Shown in pieces: positions 1 to 6,296 of a stretch of 14,800 nucleotides of DNA. The first letter of the stretch is position 1; every line of letters starts with the position of its first letter. Origin of the DNA: Desulfobacterales bacterium (GTDB taxonomy: Bacteria; Desulfobacterota; Desulfobacteria; Desulfobacterales; BuS5); the NCBI GenBank assembly GCA_020056865.1, contig JAGVGX010000030.1, forward strand, positions 1 through 14,800. Direction: 5' to 3'. A model generated the notes under the pieces. It had not been told where the DNA came from. It saw only the letters and a list, made by a program, of their open reading frames with translations, and did no database searches. Both the position numbers and the translations under genes were made by a program.

Positions 1-1
1 A

Positions 2-1057
2 GAACATCTTTTATGGCAGCTTCGCATGCTGTTTCCAGAGCAGGAAGAAGAAAAGATAGGTCGTCTTATTATCGGAAGCATTAACAGCGATGGTTATTTA
101 CAGTTGGAAGTTGATGATATTGCCCAAATGTGCGGCGCAACGTCTCAAAAGGTGGAAGATCTTTTATCTAAGATCCAGACATTTGATCCTGTTGGTGTAT
201 GTGCAAGAGGGCTTGGAGAATGCCTTCTTATTCAGGCAAAACATCTTGGACTGGATAATACCATTGTAACGTCTATGATTAAGAACCATCTCACCCACCT
301 TGAAAATAAGAATTACAAAGCCATAGCCAGGGCATTGAAAATAGGTATAGATGAGGTTATTGATTCGGTTAAGATTATTAAAAGTTTAGAGCCCAGACCG
401 GGAAGAGAGTTTTCTGATGCAACCCCTCAATATATCAACCCGGATATATTTGTTTATAAACTGGATAATGAGTTTTTAATTGTTTTAAATGACGATGGTA
501 TGCCAAAGCTGTGCTTAAATTCGTTTTATAAATCGGCTTTAAAAACCAGTGGGGCTTTTTCCGGAAAGGCAAAAGATTATCTTGAAGAAAAAATGCGTTC
601 TGCTTCATGGTTAATAAGGAGTATCCATCAGCGTCAGAAAACTATTTTTAAAGTTGTTGAAAGTATACTGGGATTTCAGAAAGAGTTTTTTGAAAAAGGT
701 GTTGAATACTTAAAGCCTATGGTGCTTCGAGATGTCGCACAGGATATAGAAATGCACGAGTCTACAATAAGCAGGGTGACAACAAACAAATATGTTTATA
801 CGACTCAGGGCATTTTTGAATTGAAATTTTTTTTTAACAGCTCCATTAACTGTCTTGACGGAAAGGTTATAGCCTCTGCCAGTGTTCAGGAAAAAATCAA
901 ACAGATCATTAAAGGTGAAGATTTGCAACATCCGTTCAGTGATGACCAAATAGCCAATATTTTATCTGAGTCCAATATAAATATTGCGAGAAGGACGATA
1001 GCCAAATACAGAGAAATTATGAAAGTGCTTCCATCAAATAAACGCAAAGAGTATTAG
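2..1057 (+). CDS. rpoN: RNA polymerase sigma-54 factor, 3' part (N-terminus outside window)
   Basis: Sigma-54 recruits core RNA polymerase to -24/-12 promoters and depends on AAA+ enhancer-binding proteins to open them. The frame is already open at base 2 (codons reading EHLLWQLR) before the first ATG at 26, so that ATG is internal and the gene starts upstream of the window. The N-terminal activator-interaction region I is missing from view. The core-binding domain is followed by the helix-turn-helix segment at about 722-811 (LRDVAQDIEMHESTISR) and the diagnostic RpoN box at 986-1015 (ARRTIAKYRE), which reads the -24 element. The stop lies 11 bases before hpf, whose ribosome binding site begins right at the stop, so the two are co-transcribed. 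The HTH and RpoN box are intact, so the identification is firm. Confidence 0.97.
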   Translation, partial: EHLLWQLRMLFPEQEEEKIGRLIIGSINSDGYLQLEVDDIAQMCGATSQKVEDLLSKIQTFDPVGVCARGLGECLLIQAKHLGLDNTIVTSMIKNHLTHLENKNYKAIARALKIGIDEVIDSVKIIKSLEPRPGREFSDATPQYINPDIFVYKLDNEFLIVLNDDGMPKLCLNSFYKSALKTSGAFSGKAKDYLEEKMRSASWLIRSIHQRQKTIFKVVESILGFQKEFFEKGVEYLKPMVLRDVAQDIEMHESTISRVTTNKYVYTTQGIFELKFFFNSSINCLDGKVIASASVQEKIKQIIKGEDLQHPFSDDQIANILSESNINIARRTIAKYREIMKVLPSNKRKEY

Positions 1058-1068
1058 GGAGGTAAATT

Positions 1069-1602
1069 ATGCAGACATCGGTAACTTTTAAAAATCTTGA
1101 TTCGTCTGAAAATTTGAAATCATATGTTCAAAATAAGCTTGATCGTTTTGATAAATTTCTTGATAATCCTGCAATTGCAACAGTTGTACTTACAGTTGAA
1201 AAGTTCCGGCACATTGCTGAAATCAATATTAATGGAGACAGACTAAGTATTCAGGGCAAAGAAGAAACCCAGAATATGTATTCCGCCATAGATATGGTTT
1301 TAGACAAACTTGAAAAACAGATAAAGAAAAACAAGCAAAAAATAAAACAACATAAAGGGGCATCCAAAGGTAAAAGTAAACATATTATTGATAACGAGAC
1401 AATCCATGACGATGATAAAGTTGCCAGGCTGGTTAATATAAAAAATATTGATTATAAACCCATGGATGTTGAAGAAGCGATGTTGCAGATGGACTTAGCA
1501 AACAGCAGTTTTTTTGTTTTTACAAATTCAAAAACTGAAAAAGTAAATGTCCTTTACCGTCGAAATGACGGTGACTACAGTTTAATACAGCCGAGCAACT
1601 GA
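1069..1602 (+). CDS. hpf: Ribosome hibernation promotion factor, long form
   Basis: Long HPF binds the 30S decoding region in slow growth and dimerises ribosomes into inactive 100S particles. The 177 residues show an N-terminal S30AE domain (about 1-100) with a basic lysine-rich end (residues 83-104). A linker leads to the C-terminal dimerisation domain (about 118-175, with NIDYKPMDVEEA and SFFVFTNSKTEKVNVLYRR). The C-terminal domain separates it from short HPF and YfiA, which stop near 95-110 residues. A GGGAGG ribosome binding site (1057-1062) sits 6 bases before the ATG. Position between rpoN and ptsN is the usual one in proteobacteria and fits control by nutrient status. Confidence 0.96.
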   Translation: MQTSVTFKNLDSSENLKSYVQNKLDRFDKFLDNPAIATVVLTVEKFRHIAEININGDRLSIQGKEETQNMYSAIDMVLDKLEKQIKKNKQKIKQHKGASKGKSKHIIDNETIHDDDKVARLVNIKNIDYKPMDVEEAMLQMDLANSSFFVFTNSKTEKVNVLYRRNDGDYSLIQPSN

Positions 1603-1645
1603 TTGCTTCCCCAGGCTATTTGACTGCTTTTATGGTATAAACAAA

Positions 1646-2104
1646 ATGAAAATTCTTGATGTGTTGCAGAAAGAAACAATTGTTCCAAATTTGGAGGCAA
1701 TTGACAAAAAATGTGTGCTTGAAGAACTTGTTGCTCCTGTTTCCCATATTTCAGGGATACATTCAAAGGATATCATGCATGTTATCATGGAGCGTGAGCA
1801 GTTGGGCAGCACGGGTATTGGTGATGGGATTGGATTTCCTCACGGAAAATTGAAAAACCTTGACTCTCTGGTTTTGGGGTTGGGCATTAGTCATAAAGGT
1901 GTTGATTTTGAATCCATTGATGATCGCCCTACATACATATTTTTCCTGCTTATAACACCTGAAAAGTCTACCGGTCTTCACTTGAAAGTGCTTGCAAGAA
2001 TTTCAAGTCTTCTTAAAAGGGATCTTTTCAAACAACAATTGTTAAACGCATATGACTCCGATAAGATCATTGAAATCATCAAAGAAGTAGATGAAGAATT
2101 TTAA
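1646..2104 (+). CDS. ptsN: PTS IIA-like nitrogen-regulatory protein (EIIA-Ntr)
   Basis: EIIA-Ntr is the terminal phosphoacceptor of the nitrogen PTS (PtsP, NPr, PtsN). It regulates partner proteins such as potassium transporters and kinases and does not itself move sugar. The 152 residues cover one PTS_EIIA_2 domain. The phosphorylatable histidine is H66, in the conserved context GIGFPHGK, preceded by the EREQLGSTGIGDG strand. The start gives the usual N-terminus (MKILDVLQKETIVPNLEA), but no good Shine-Dalgarno sequence precedes it, and the 43-base gap after hpf is longer than others in the cluster. Translation may therefore be weak or depend on upstream readthrough by transcription; that last point is inference. 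Confidence 0.94.
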   Translation: MKILDVLQKETIVPNLEAIDKKCVLEELVAPVSHISGIHSKDIMHVIMEREQLGSTGIGDGIGFPHGKLKNLDSLVLGLGISHKGVDFESIDDRPTYIFFLLITPEKSTGLHLKVLARISSLLKRDLFKQQLLNAYDSDKIIEIIKEVDEEF

Positions 2105-2136
2105 TTAATATCACTTTCCACGGGAGAATATATGAC

Positions 2137-2550
2137 ATGATAGGTATTGTTATTGTTACGCACGGTCAGCTTGGTGATGCCCTTATTGATGTAGCGGATT
2201 GTATTCTGGGCCAGAGACCTGAAGGCGTTATTTCGATTTCTATTAATATCAATGAAAATGTGGATAACCTTCGTGAAAAAATCGTTGAGGGAATAAAAAA
2301 AGTCGATATGAAAGAGGGTGTTCTTATCCTAACAGATATGTTCGGCGGGACCCCTTCAAACCTGAGCTATTCATTTTTAGAGGAAGGTTGTCTGGAAGTC
2401 ATATCCGGAGTAAACCTTCCTATTCTTATCAAGGCGGTTAACGCAAGGAGCAAAATGGGGATCAGCGAACTTGCCCTGCATATTGAAACATTTGGTAAAA
2501 AAAGTATTTCTCTGGCAAGTGGCATACTTAAAGGAAGAAAACGGGGCTGA
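2137..2550 (+). CDS. PTS system mannose-family EIIA component
   Basis: This is a single-domain EIIA of the mannose family (EIIA-Man, PF03610 type), 137 residues. The active-site histidine is H9 in IVIVTHGQLGDAL, and the second signature DMFGGTPSN is at 67-75. No EIIB, EIIC or EIID of a mannose permease is encoded nearby, so a regulatory rather than sugar-transport role is likely, as proposed for the orphan EIIA that follows ptsN in many deltaproteobacteria. A GGGAG motif (2122-2126) serves the ATG at 2137. An earlier ATG at 2132 is followed at once by a stop codon. In many relatives rapZ lies between ptsN and this gene, and here it is absent. A manX label would overstate the evidence, so no symbol is given. 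Confidence 0.9.
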   Translation: MIGIVIVTHGQLGDALIDVADCILGQRPEGVISISININENVDNLREKIVEGIKKVDMKEGVLILTDMFGGTPSNLSYSFLEEGCLEVISGVNLPILIKAVNARSKMGISELALHIETFGKKSISLASGILKGRKRG

Positions 2551-2552
2551 AA

Positions 2553-2642
2553 ATGTCTGCAACTGGCAAAAATTATACTTCTGCGTTGAGCTATTATGAT
2601 AAAATAATTGGATCAAACACTCTAATTACGCAAAAAAAATAA
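2553..2642 (+). CDS. Possible 29-residue ORF between EIIA and gap
   Basis: An ATG 2 bases after the EIIA stop opens a 30-codon frame that ends in TAA directly against the AGGAGG of gap. A GGGG run at 2543-2546 could act as a weak ribosome binding site. The peptide ([20 protein letters not shown]...) is hydrophilic and resembles nothing I know. The tight packing between two genes is suggestive, but the reading frame may simply be a leader that happens to be open. Treat as doubtful. Confidence 0.2.
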   Translation: MSATGKNYTSALSYYDKIIGSNTLITQKK

Positions 2643-2652
2643 AGGAGGCTTT

Positions 2653-3657
2653 ATGAGTGTAAAAGTTGGAATTAACGGTTTTGGTAGAATAGGACGTGTT
2701 GTTTTAAGAGCGGCATTGTCCCATCCTGAAGTTGATGTCGTAGCGATTAATGATCTTACAGATGCAGCCACCATGGCACATCTTTTGAAATATGATTCTG
2801 TTCACGGGAAGCTGGATTGTGAAGTCACCGCTCAAGGGAACACAATCGATATCGACGGAAGACGCGTTGCAATTTCATCAGAAAAGGATCCATCAAAATT
2901 AAAATGGAAAGAATTCGGTGTAGATATCGTTGCAGAGTGTACCGGTTTTTTCGAGGACAGGGGAAATGCTTCAAAACATCTTTCTTCAGGCGCACGTAAG
3001 GTTATTATATCTGCTCCGGCAAAAGATCCTGATATTACCATTGTCATGGGCGTTAATTCAAATCAGTATGATCCCGGGAAGCATCATATCATTTCAAATG
3101 CTTCATGTACCACCAATTGTCTTGCGCCTGTTGCAAAGGTTCTCCTTGAAAACTTTGGCATCAAATGCGGTTTAATGACGACCATACATTCATATACCGG
3201 AGATCAGCGCATTCTTGATTTCCCTCACAAGGATCTTCGAAGGGCAAGGGCTGCGGCGCTTTCAATGATCCCAACCACAACAGGTGCTGCAAAGGCAGTG
3301 TCTCTTGTGTTGCCTGAACTTGCAGGAAAGCTTAATGGGCTTGCCATTAGGGTTCCTACACCGAATGTCTCAATTGTTGACATTGTTGCTACCATTGAAA
3401 AATCCGGTGTAACCGTTGCCGATGTTAATGACGCTATGAAGGAAGCGTCTATTGGTGTGCTGTCAGGTATTATGGGGTATTGTGACGAGCCGCTGGTGTC
3501 AATAGATTTTAACGGATCGAAACTGTCTTCAATTGTGGATGCACAAACAACGTATGTTATTGATCATATGGTTAAGGTACTCTCCTGGTACGACAATGAA
3601 ACAGGATATTCGAACAGAATGGTCGATTTGGCGGCGATGATTGGTGCCCAACTGTAG
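2653..3657 (+). CDS. gap: Type I glyceraldehyde-3-phosphate dehydrogenase
   Basis: The enzyme interconverts glyceraldehyde-3-phosphate and 1,3-bisphosphoglycerate with NAD in cytosolic glycolysis and gluconeogenesis. At 334 residues the length is normal. The Rossmann motif is at residues 7-13 (INGFGRIGR context). AINDL around residue 34 has the aspartate typical of NAD-preferring enzymes. The catalytic cysteine is C152 (SNASCTTNC) and the activating histidine H179 (TIHSYTGDQ). The C-terminal [11 protein letters not shown] signature is present. A very strong ribosome binding site (AAAGGAGG, 2641-2648) suggests high expression. tpiA follows after 24 bases. No phosphoglycerate kinase gene lies in the cluster. 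Confidence 0.98.
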   Translation: MSVKVGINGFGRIGRVVLRAALSHPEVDVVAINDLTDAATMAHLLKYDSVHGKLDCEVTAQGNTIDIDGRRVAISSEKDPSKLKWKEFGVDIVAECTGFFEDRGNASKHLSSGARKVIISAPAKDPDITIVMGVNSNQYDPGKHHIISNASCTTNCLAPVAKVLLENFGIKCGLMTTIHSYTGDQRILDFPHKDLRRARAAALSMIPTTTGAAKAVSLVLPELAGKLNGLAIRVPTPNVSIVDIVATIEKSGVTVADVNDAMKEASIGVLSGIMGYCDEPLVSIDFNGSKLSSIVDAQTTYVIDHMVKVLSWYDNETGYSNRMVDLAAMIGAQL

Positions 3658-3681
3658 CCGAAAATACATGGAGATACGAAA

Positions 3682-4443
3682 ATGGAAAATCGTATACCGC
3701 TTATTGCAGGAAACTGGAAAATGTATAAAACATGTTCCGAGGCCAATAATACAGCGGATGAACTGGTATCACTTGTAAAAGATGTAACAGACGTTGAAGT
3801 GATGATTGCACCTGCCTTTACGGCACTTGCATCCGTTGCAGATGTTATTGCCAAAAGCAATATTGCTCTGGGTGCTCAAGATATGTTCTGGGAAAACGAA
3901 GGCGCATATACGGGTGAGATATCGCCATCCATGCTCATATCAGCAGGATGCAGTTATGTTATTATCGGCCACTCGGAACGGCGGCAGTTTTTCAAAGAAA
4001 CAGATGAAACGGTTAATAAAAAAATAAAAGCTGCCATCAAAAACAAATTGTCTCCTGTGCTATGCATTGGAGAATCAGATAAAGAACGTGAATCAAACAA
4101 AACCTTTTCTGTACTTGACAAACAGCTTACAAAAGGGTTAGAAGGACTATCTGGAAATGATCTGGAAAAACTGGTTGTGGCATATGAGCCTATTTGGGCT
4201 ATCGGAACCGGGAAAACAGCATCTGATAAGCAGGCCCAGGAGGTGCACGGTTTTTTACGCTCGATGCTTGAAAAACATTTTGGAGATAATTTTTCACAAT
4301 CCGTAAGGGTTTTGTATGGGGGAAGCGTCAAACCGGAGAATATATCTTCGCTGATGTCCATGCCTGATATTGATGGCGCTCTCGTTGGCGGCGCAAGTCT
4401 TCGTGCTGATACGTTCAGTAAAATAATTCATTTTAACACGTAA
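3682..4443 (+). CDS. tpiA: Triosephosphate isomerase
   Basis: Interconverts dihydroxyacetone phosphate and glyceraldehyde-3-phosphate in the cytosol. It is a 253-residue TIM barrel with every catalytic element in place: N11 and K13 (AGNWKMYKT), electrophile H97 (IIGHSERR) and the base E169 in VAYEPIWAIGTGK, which also begins the flexible loop 6. The phosphate-binding YGGSVKPEN and GALVGGASL motifs follow. GGAG at 3670-3673 sits 8 bases before the ATG. The order gap-tpiA-secG is common in bacteria, often with pgk between the first two; here gap and tpiA are direct neighbours. Confidence 0.98.
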   Translation: MENRIPLIAGNWKMYKTCSEANNTADELVSLVKDVTDVEVMIAPAFTALASVADVIAKSNIALGAQDMFWENEGAYTGEISPSMLISAGCSYVIIGHSERRQFFKETDETVNKKIKAAIKNKLSPVLCIGESDKERESNKTFSVLDKQLTKGLEGLSGNDLEKLVVAYEPIWAIGTGKTASDKQAQEVHGFLRSMLEKHFGDNFSQSVRVLYGGSVKPENISSLMSMPDIDGALVGGASLRADTFSKIIHFNT

Positions 4444-4457
4444 ATATAAAAAATATT

Positions 4458-4832
4458 ATGTCAATACTACTTGGAATCATACATAGTTTTGCTTGTATCG
4501 CTCTGATTATGATTGTTTTGCTTCAGACAGGAAAAGGAGCGGACATGGGAGCAGCTTTTGGCGGAGGATCAAGCCAGACGCTTTTCGGAAGTACAGGAGC
4601 GTCAACTTTTTTTAGTAAAGCAACCACAATAGCGGCTATTGTGTTTATGATAACATCATTAAGCCTAGCCTATATGTCTGGTCACAGACAAGAAAATTCT
4701 ATTATGAAAAACGTAAAGTCGGTCACTGAAAGCCCTTTACATACAACCGTGCCAGGCGATTCAAGTCCCCCTGCAGAGTTACCGCTGCCTGCAACTCCTG
4801 AAGCAACGCCTGCGCCTGACAAAACAGAATAG
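4458..4832 (+). CDS. secG: Protein translocase subunit SecG
   Basis: SecG is the small accessory subunit of the SecYEG channel in the inner membrane and aids SecA-driven export. The 124 residues show a first membrane helix (about 2-22) and the conserved cytosolic GKGADMGAAFGGGSSQTLFG loop (25-44). A second helix (about 55-73) follows. A proline-rich, probably disordered tail from about 93 to the end is typical of proteobacterial SecG. Only 14 bases separate it from tpiA and no Shine-Dalgarno is evident, so translation may be coupled to tpiA. The tRNA-Leu gene begins 10 bases after the stop, which is a frequent arrangement. Confidence 0.95.
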   Translation: MSILLGIIHSFACIALIMIVLLQTGKGADMGAAFGGGSSQTLFGSTGASTFFSKATTIAAIVFMITSLSLAYMSGHRQENSIMKNVKSVTESPLHTTVPGDSSPPAELPLPATPEATPAPDKTE

Positions 4833-4842
4833 ATGTTTCCGT

Positions 4843-4929
4843 GCCGAAGTGGTGGAATTTGGTAGACACGCTATCTTGAGGGGGTAGTGGGTTACGCCCG
4901 TGCCGGTTCAAGTCCGGCCTTCGGCACCA
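4843..4929 (+). tRNA. tRNA-Leu (anticodon GAG)
   Basis: A complete cloverleaf can be folded by hand. The acceptor stem GCCGAAG pairs with CTTCGGC, discriminator A is followed by an encoded CCA, and the D-arm carries GGTAGA. The anticodon stem CTATC/GGTAG encloses loop TTGAGGG with anticodon GAG, reading CUC and CUU. A long class II variable arm (around 4888-4900) and the T-arm GCCGG-TTCAAGT-CCGGC complete it. The long variable arm and the sequence type fit leucine. It probably shares a transcript with secG. Confidence 0.97.
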
Positions 4930-5037
4930 CATAAAATTTCAGATTGAAGATCCGGTAGCGAATTGAAGCCGTTTCTCTTCAGTTTTGTCCATATCGTATG
5001 CACATTCAGTCAGAATATTGACCTGTTGTTCATCAGA

Positions 5038-5715
5038 CTATAAATCAAATTCAGTAATATCAGAAATACGGTGTTTAAGATAATTTCTAAAGGCCTTGCT
5101 ATCAGGCGACATGTTAAAGGCAGCTCCGGCATAATCTCCGGATACATATTTAATAATCATCGTTTCGCTTATACCCGTTTTATTTTCATCATCTAAATTA
5201 AAAGAAATAACAACCCTGTCTCCACATCTAAACGTTTGTTTACGCCCGCTCTTCTTGAACTGTAAGCCGGAATAAGACAGGTTGGTTATCTGAATCATTC
5301 CCCTGCTGTTTGAGTTTTTATGAAAAAAATCTCCTGAGAAATTAGTTACAATTCTTGTGTGTCTTCTTTGTCCATTCGGATTCCTGTGAAGAAGGATATA
5401 CTTGTTTGATTCCAGATACTCCTCTACAGCCTCTTTCACATCGTTTGATTTAATGTACGTGTTTTTTTTGTCAAATGCTTTCCATAAGGAAAGATCACAC
5501 ATTTTGTTAATAAACGGGATGTGTCCTTCGGAATATAAAAATATTTTACGTATGGCACTTGCAGAAAAAATCTGTTTTTCATTTTGTGCACCTCGGAGCT
5601 GTTTGCGTATATATATTCCGGTTTCTTTTTCAGTTAAATTGACGGAATCAGAAATATTTGATATGCCACTACCGGTAAACGGTTTTTCTTTTAGATTAAA
5701 GTGTGATAAATACAT
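5038..5715 (-). CDS. PilZ-domain protein with a degenerate, ATPase-less ExeA/GspA-like N-terminus
   Basis: The first 14 residues (MYLSHFNLKEKPFT) match the opening of ExeA/GspA-type secretion ATPases. Residues about 25-103 (NLTEKETGIYIRKQLRGA...SNDVKEAVEEYLES) match the C-terminal lid region of the same family. The roughly 180 residues that should lie between, with Walker A and B, are gone, and the usual GIPRLIN arginine is replaced (GHIPFINK). Residues about 112-212 form a PilZ domain with the c-di-GMP motifs RRHTR (117-121) and NLSYSG (145-150). I infer a c-di-GMP sensor that docks through an ATPase-derived scaffold without hydrolysing ATP. A start-proximal AAAGG supports the ATG at 5715. 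The gene is alone on its strand here. The frame stays open for 32 codons past the TAG stop. Confidence 0.8.
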   Translation of the reverse strand: MYLSHFNLKEKPFTGSGISNISDSVNLTEKETGIYIRKQLRGAQNEKQIFSASAIRKIFLYSEGHIPFINKMCDLSLWKAFDKKNTYIKSNDVKEAVEEYLESNKYILLHRNPNGQRRHTRIVTNFSGDFFHKNSNSRGMIQITNLSYSGLQFKKSGRKQTFRCGDRVVISFNLDDENKTGISETMIIKYVSGDYAGAAFNMSPDSKAFRNYLKHRISDITEFDL

Positions 5716-5861
5716 ATAATACCTTTTATAGACATTTTACCTGGCTAAAAGTAAAATAAGCAAAAAATATGCCATATTAAAAAGAAACAACACATATTTG
5801 AGCGTTACCCGTAGACTTTATGATTTTTTTAAAATAAAATTTAATGTTAAAAAAATAAAGC

Positions 5862-5889
5862 TTGATTTTGCATATTTATAGATTATATG
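5862..5889 (+). promoter_or_regulatory. Candidate sigma-70-type promoter for csp
   Basis: TTGATT (5862-5867), a 16-base spacer and TATATG (5884-5889) approximate -35 and -10 boxes. Transcription would begin near 5896 and give a leader of about 130 bases, as is usual for cold-shock genes. The region is so AT-rich that chance matches are likely. Confidence 0.35.
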
Positions 5890-5900
5890 TAGGAACATAG

Positions 5901-5928
5901 AACCAATATTGGAAAGTCCTTATTGGTT
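5901..5928 (+). promoter_or_regulatory. Hairpin in the csp 5' leader
   Basis: AACCAATA (5901-5908) and TATTGGTT (5921-5928) are perfect 8-base inverted repeats. Inside them GGA (5911-5913) can pair with TCC (5917-5919). A competing 10-base palindrome CCAATATTGG lies at 5903-5912. No T-run follows, so this is not a terminator. It could be an RNA thermosensor element or a protein operator; the function is inference. Confidence 0.45.
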
Positions 5929-6028
5929 ATTTAATACGGTTTCGTTCAGAGGGAAATATCCATGTAGCAATAGTGGCACCCTGAATTTTGAAATCACAAA
6001 TATTTTATTTACAACAAGGAGGTTAGCT

Positions 6029-6229
6029 ATGGCTACGGGAGTGGTAAAGTGGTTTAATGCAAGCAAAGGTTTTGGATTCATTGAACAGGAGGATGGCCCG
6101 GATGTTTTCGTACATTTTTCAGGGATCCAGACTGAAGGGTTTAAATCACTTAATGAAGGTGATCGTGTTACATTTGACATAGAACAAGGCCAAAAAGGCC
6201 CTGCTGCAACAAATGTTAATGTTATATAG
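6029..6229 (+). CDS. Cold-shock protein, CspA family
   Basis: A 66-residue single OB-fold that binds single-stranded nucleic acid and acts as an RNA chaperone or transcription antiterminator. The RNA-binding motifs RNP1 (KGFGFI, 13-18) and RNP2 (VFVHF, 26-30) are intact, as is the opening GVVKWFN. The start at 6029 is chosen because a strong AAGGAGG (6016-6022) lies 6 bases before it and because it gives the standard family length. The open frame reaching back to 5909 would add 40 residues unlike the family and has no ribosome binding site. The gene stands alone with its own long leader and a terminator 20 bases downstream. Which csp paralogue it is cannot be told. Confidence 0.95.
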   Translation: MATGVVKWFNASKGFGFIEQEDGPDVFVHFSGIQTEGFKSLNEGDRVTFDIEQGQKGPAATNVNVI

Positions 6230-6244
6230 TCGAATTAATTAGAC

Positions 6245-6287
6245 AAAAAGGGCAGCATCGTAATCCGATGGCTGCCTTTTTTGTTTT
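6245..6287. terminator. Rho-independent terminator, probably bidirectional
   Basis: GGCAGCATCG (6251-6260) pairs with CGATGGCTGCC (6266-6276) with one bulged base, followed by a T-rich tail (6277-6287). An A-run precedes the stem, so the minus strand also shows stem plus T-run. It lies between convergent genes (csp and the radical SAM gene) and could end both transcripts. Confidence 0.85.
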
Positions 6288-6296
6288 TCTAAAATC

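Larger units (their letters stand above)
5716..6028. other. Divergent AT-rich intergenic region between the PilZ gene and csp
   Basis: These 313 bases hold no convincing gene. They serve as the upstream region for both neighbours. The left half is a nearly pure A/T stretch, likely flexible or curved DNA. The right half contains a candidate promoter and a hairpin that would lie in the csp mRNA leader; both are listed separately. A frame upstream of csp is open back to an ATG at 5909, but there is no ribosome binding site for it. Confidence 0.6.

Noticed and set aside
3954..4361. Minus-strand frame of 135 codons within tpiA
   Set aside because: Fully antisense to an intact tpiA with all catalytic residues; no ribosome binding site or recognisable domain.
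4843..4929. tRNA-Leu as an island attachment site
   Set aside because: No second copy of its 3' end occurs in the window, and the next genes show no sign of an insertion there.
5751..5790. AATAT/ATATT inverted repeat upstream of the PilZ gene
   Set aside because: A 5-bp match in nearly pure A/T sequence is expected by chance.
5909..6028. N-terminal extension of the cold-shock protein
   Set aside because: The 40 extra residues do not fit the family, there is no ribosome binding site at 5909, and AAGGAGG stands at 6016-6022 before the normal start.
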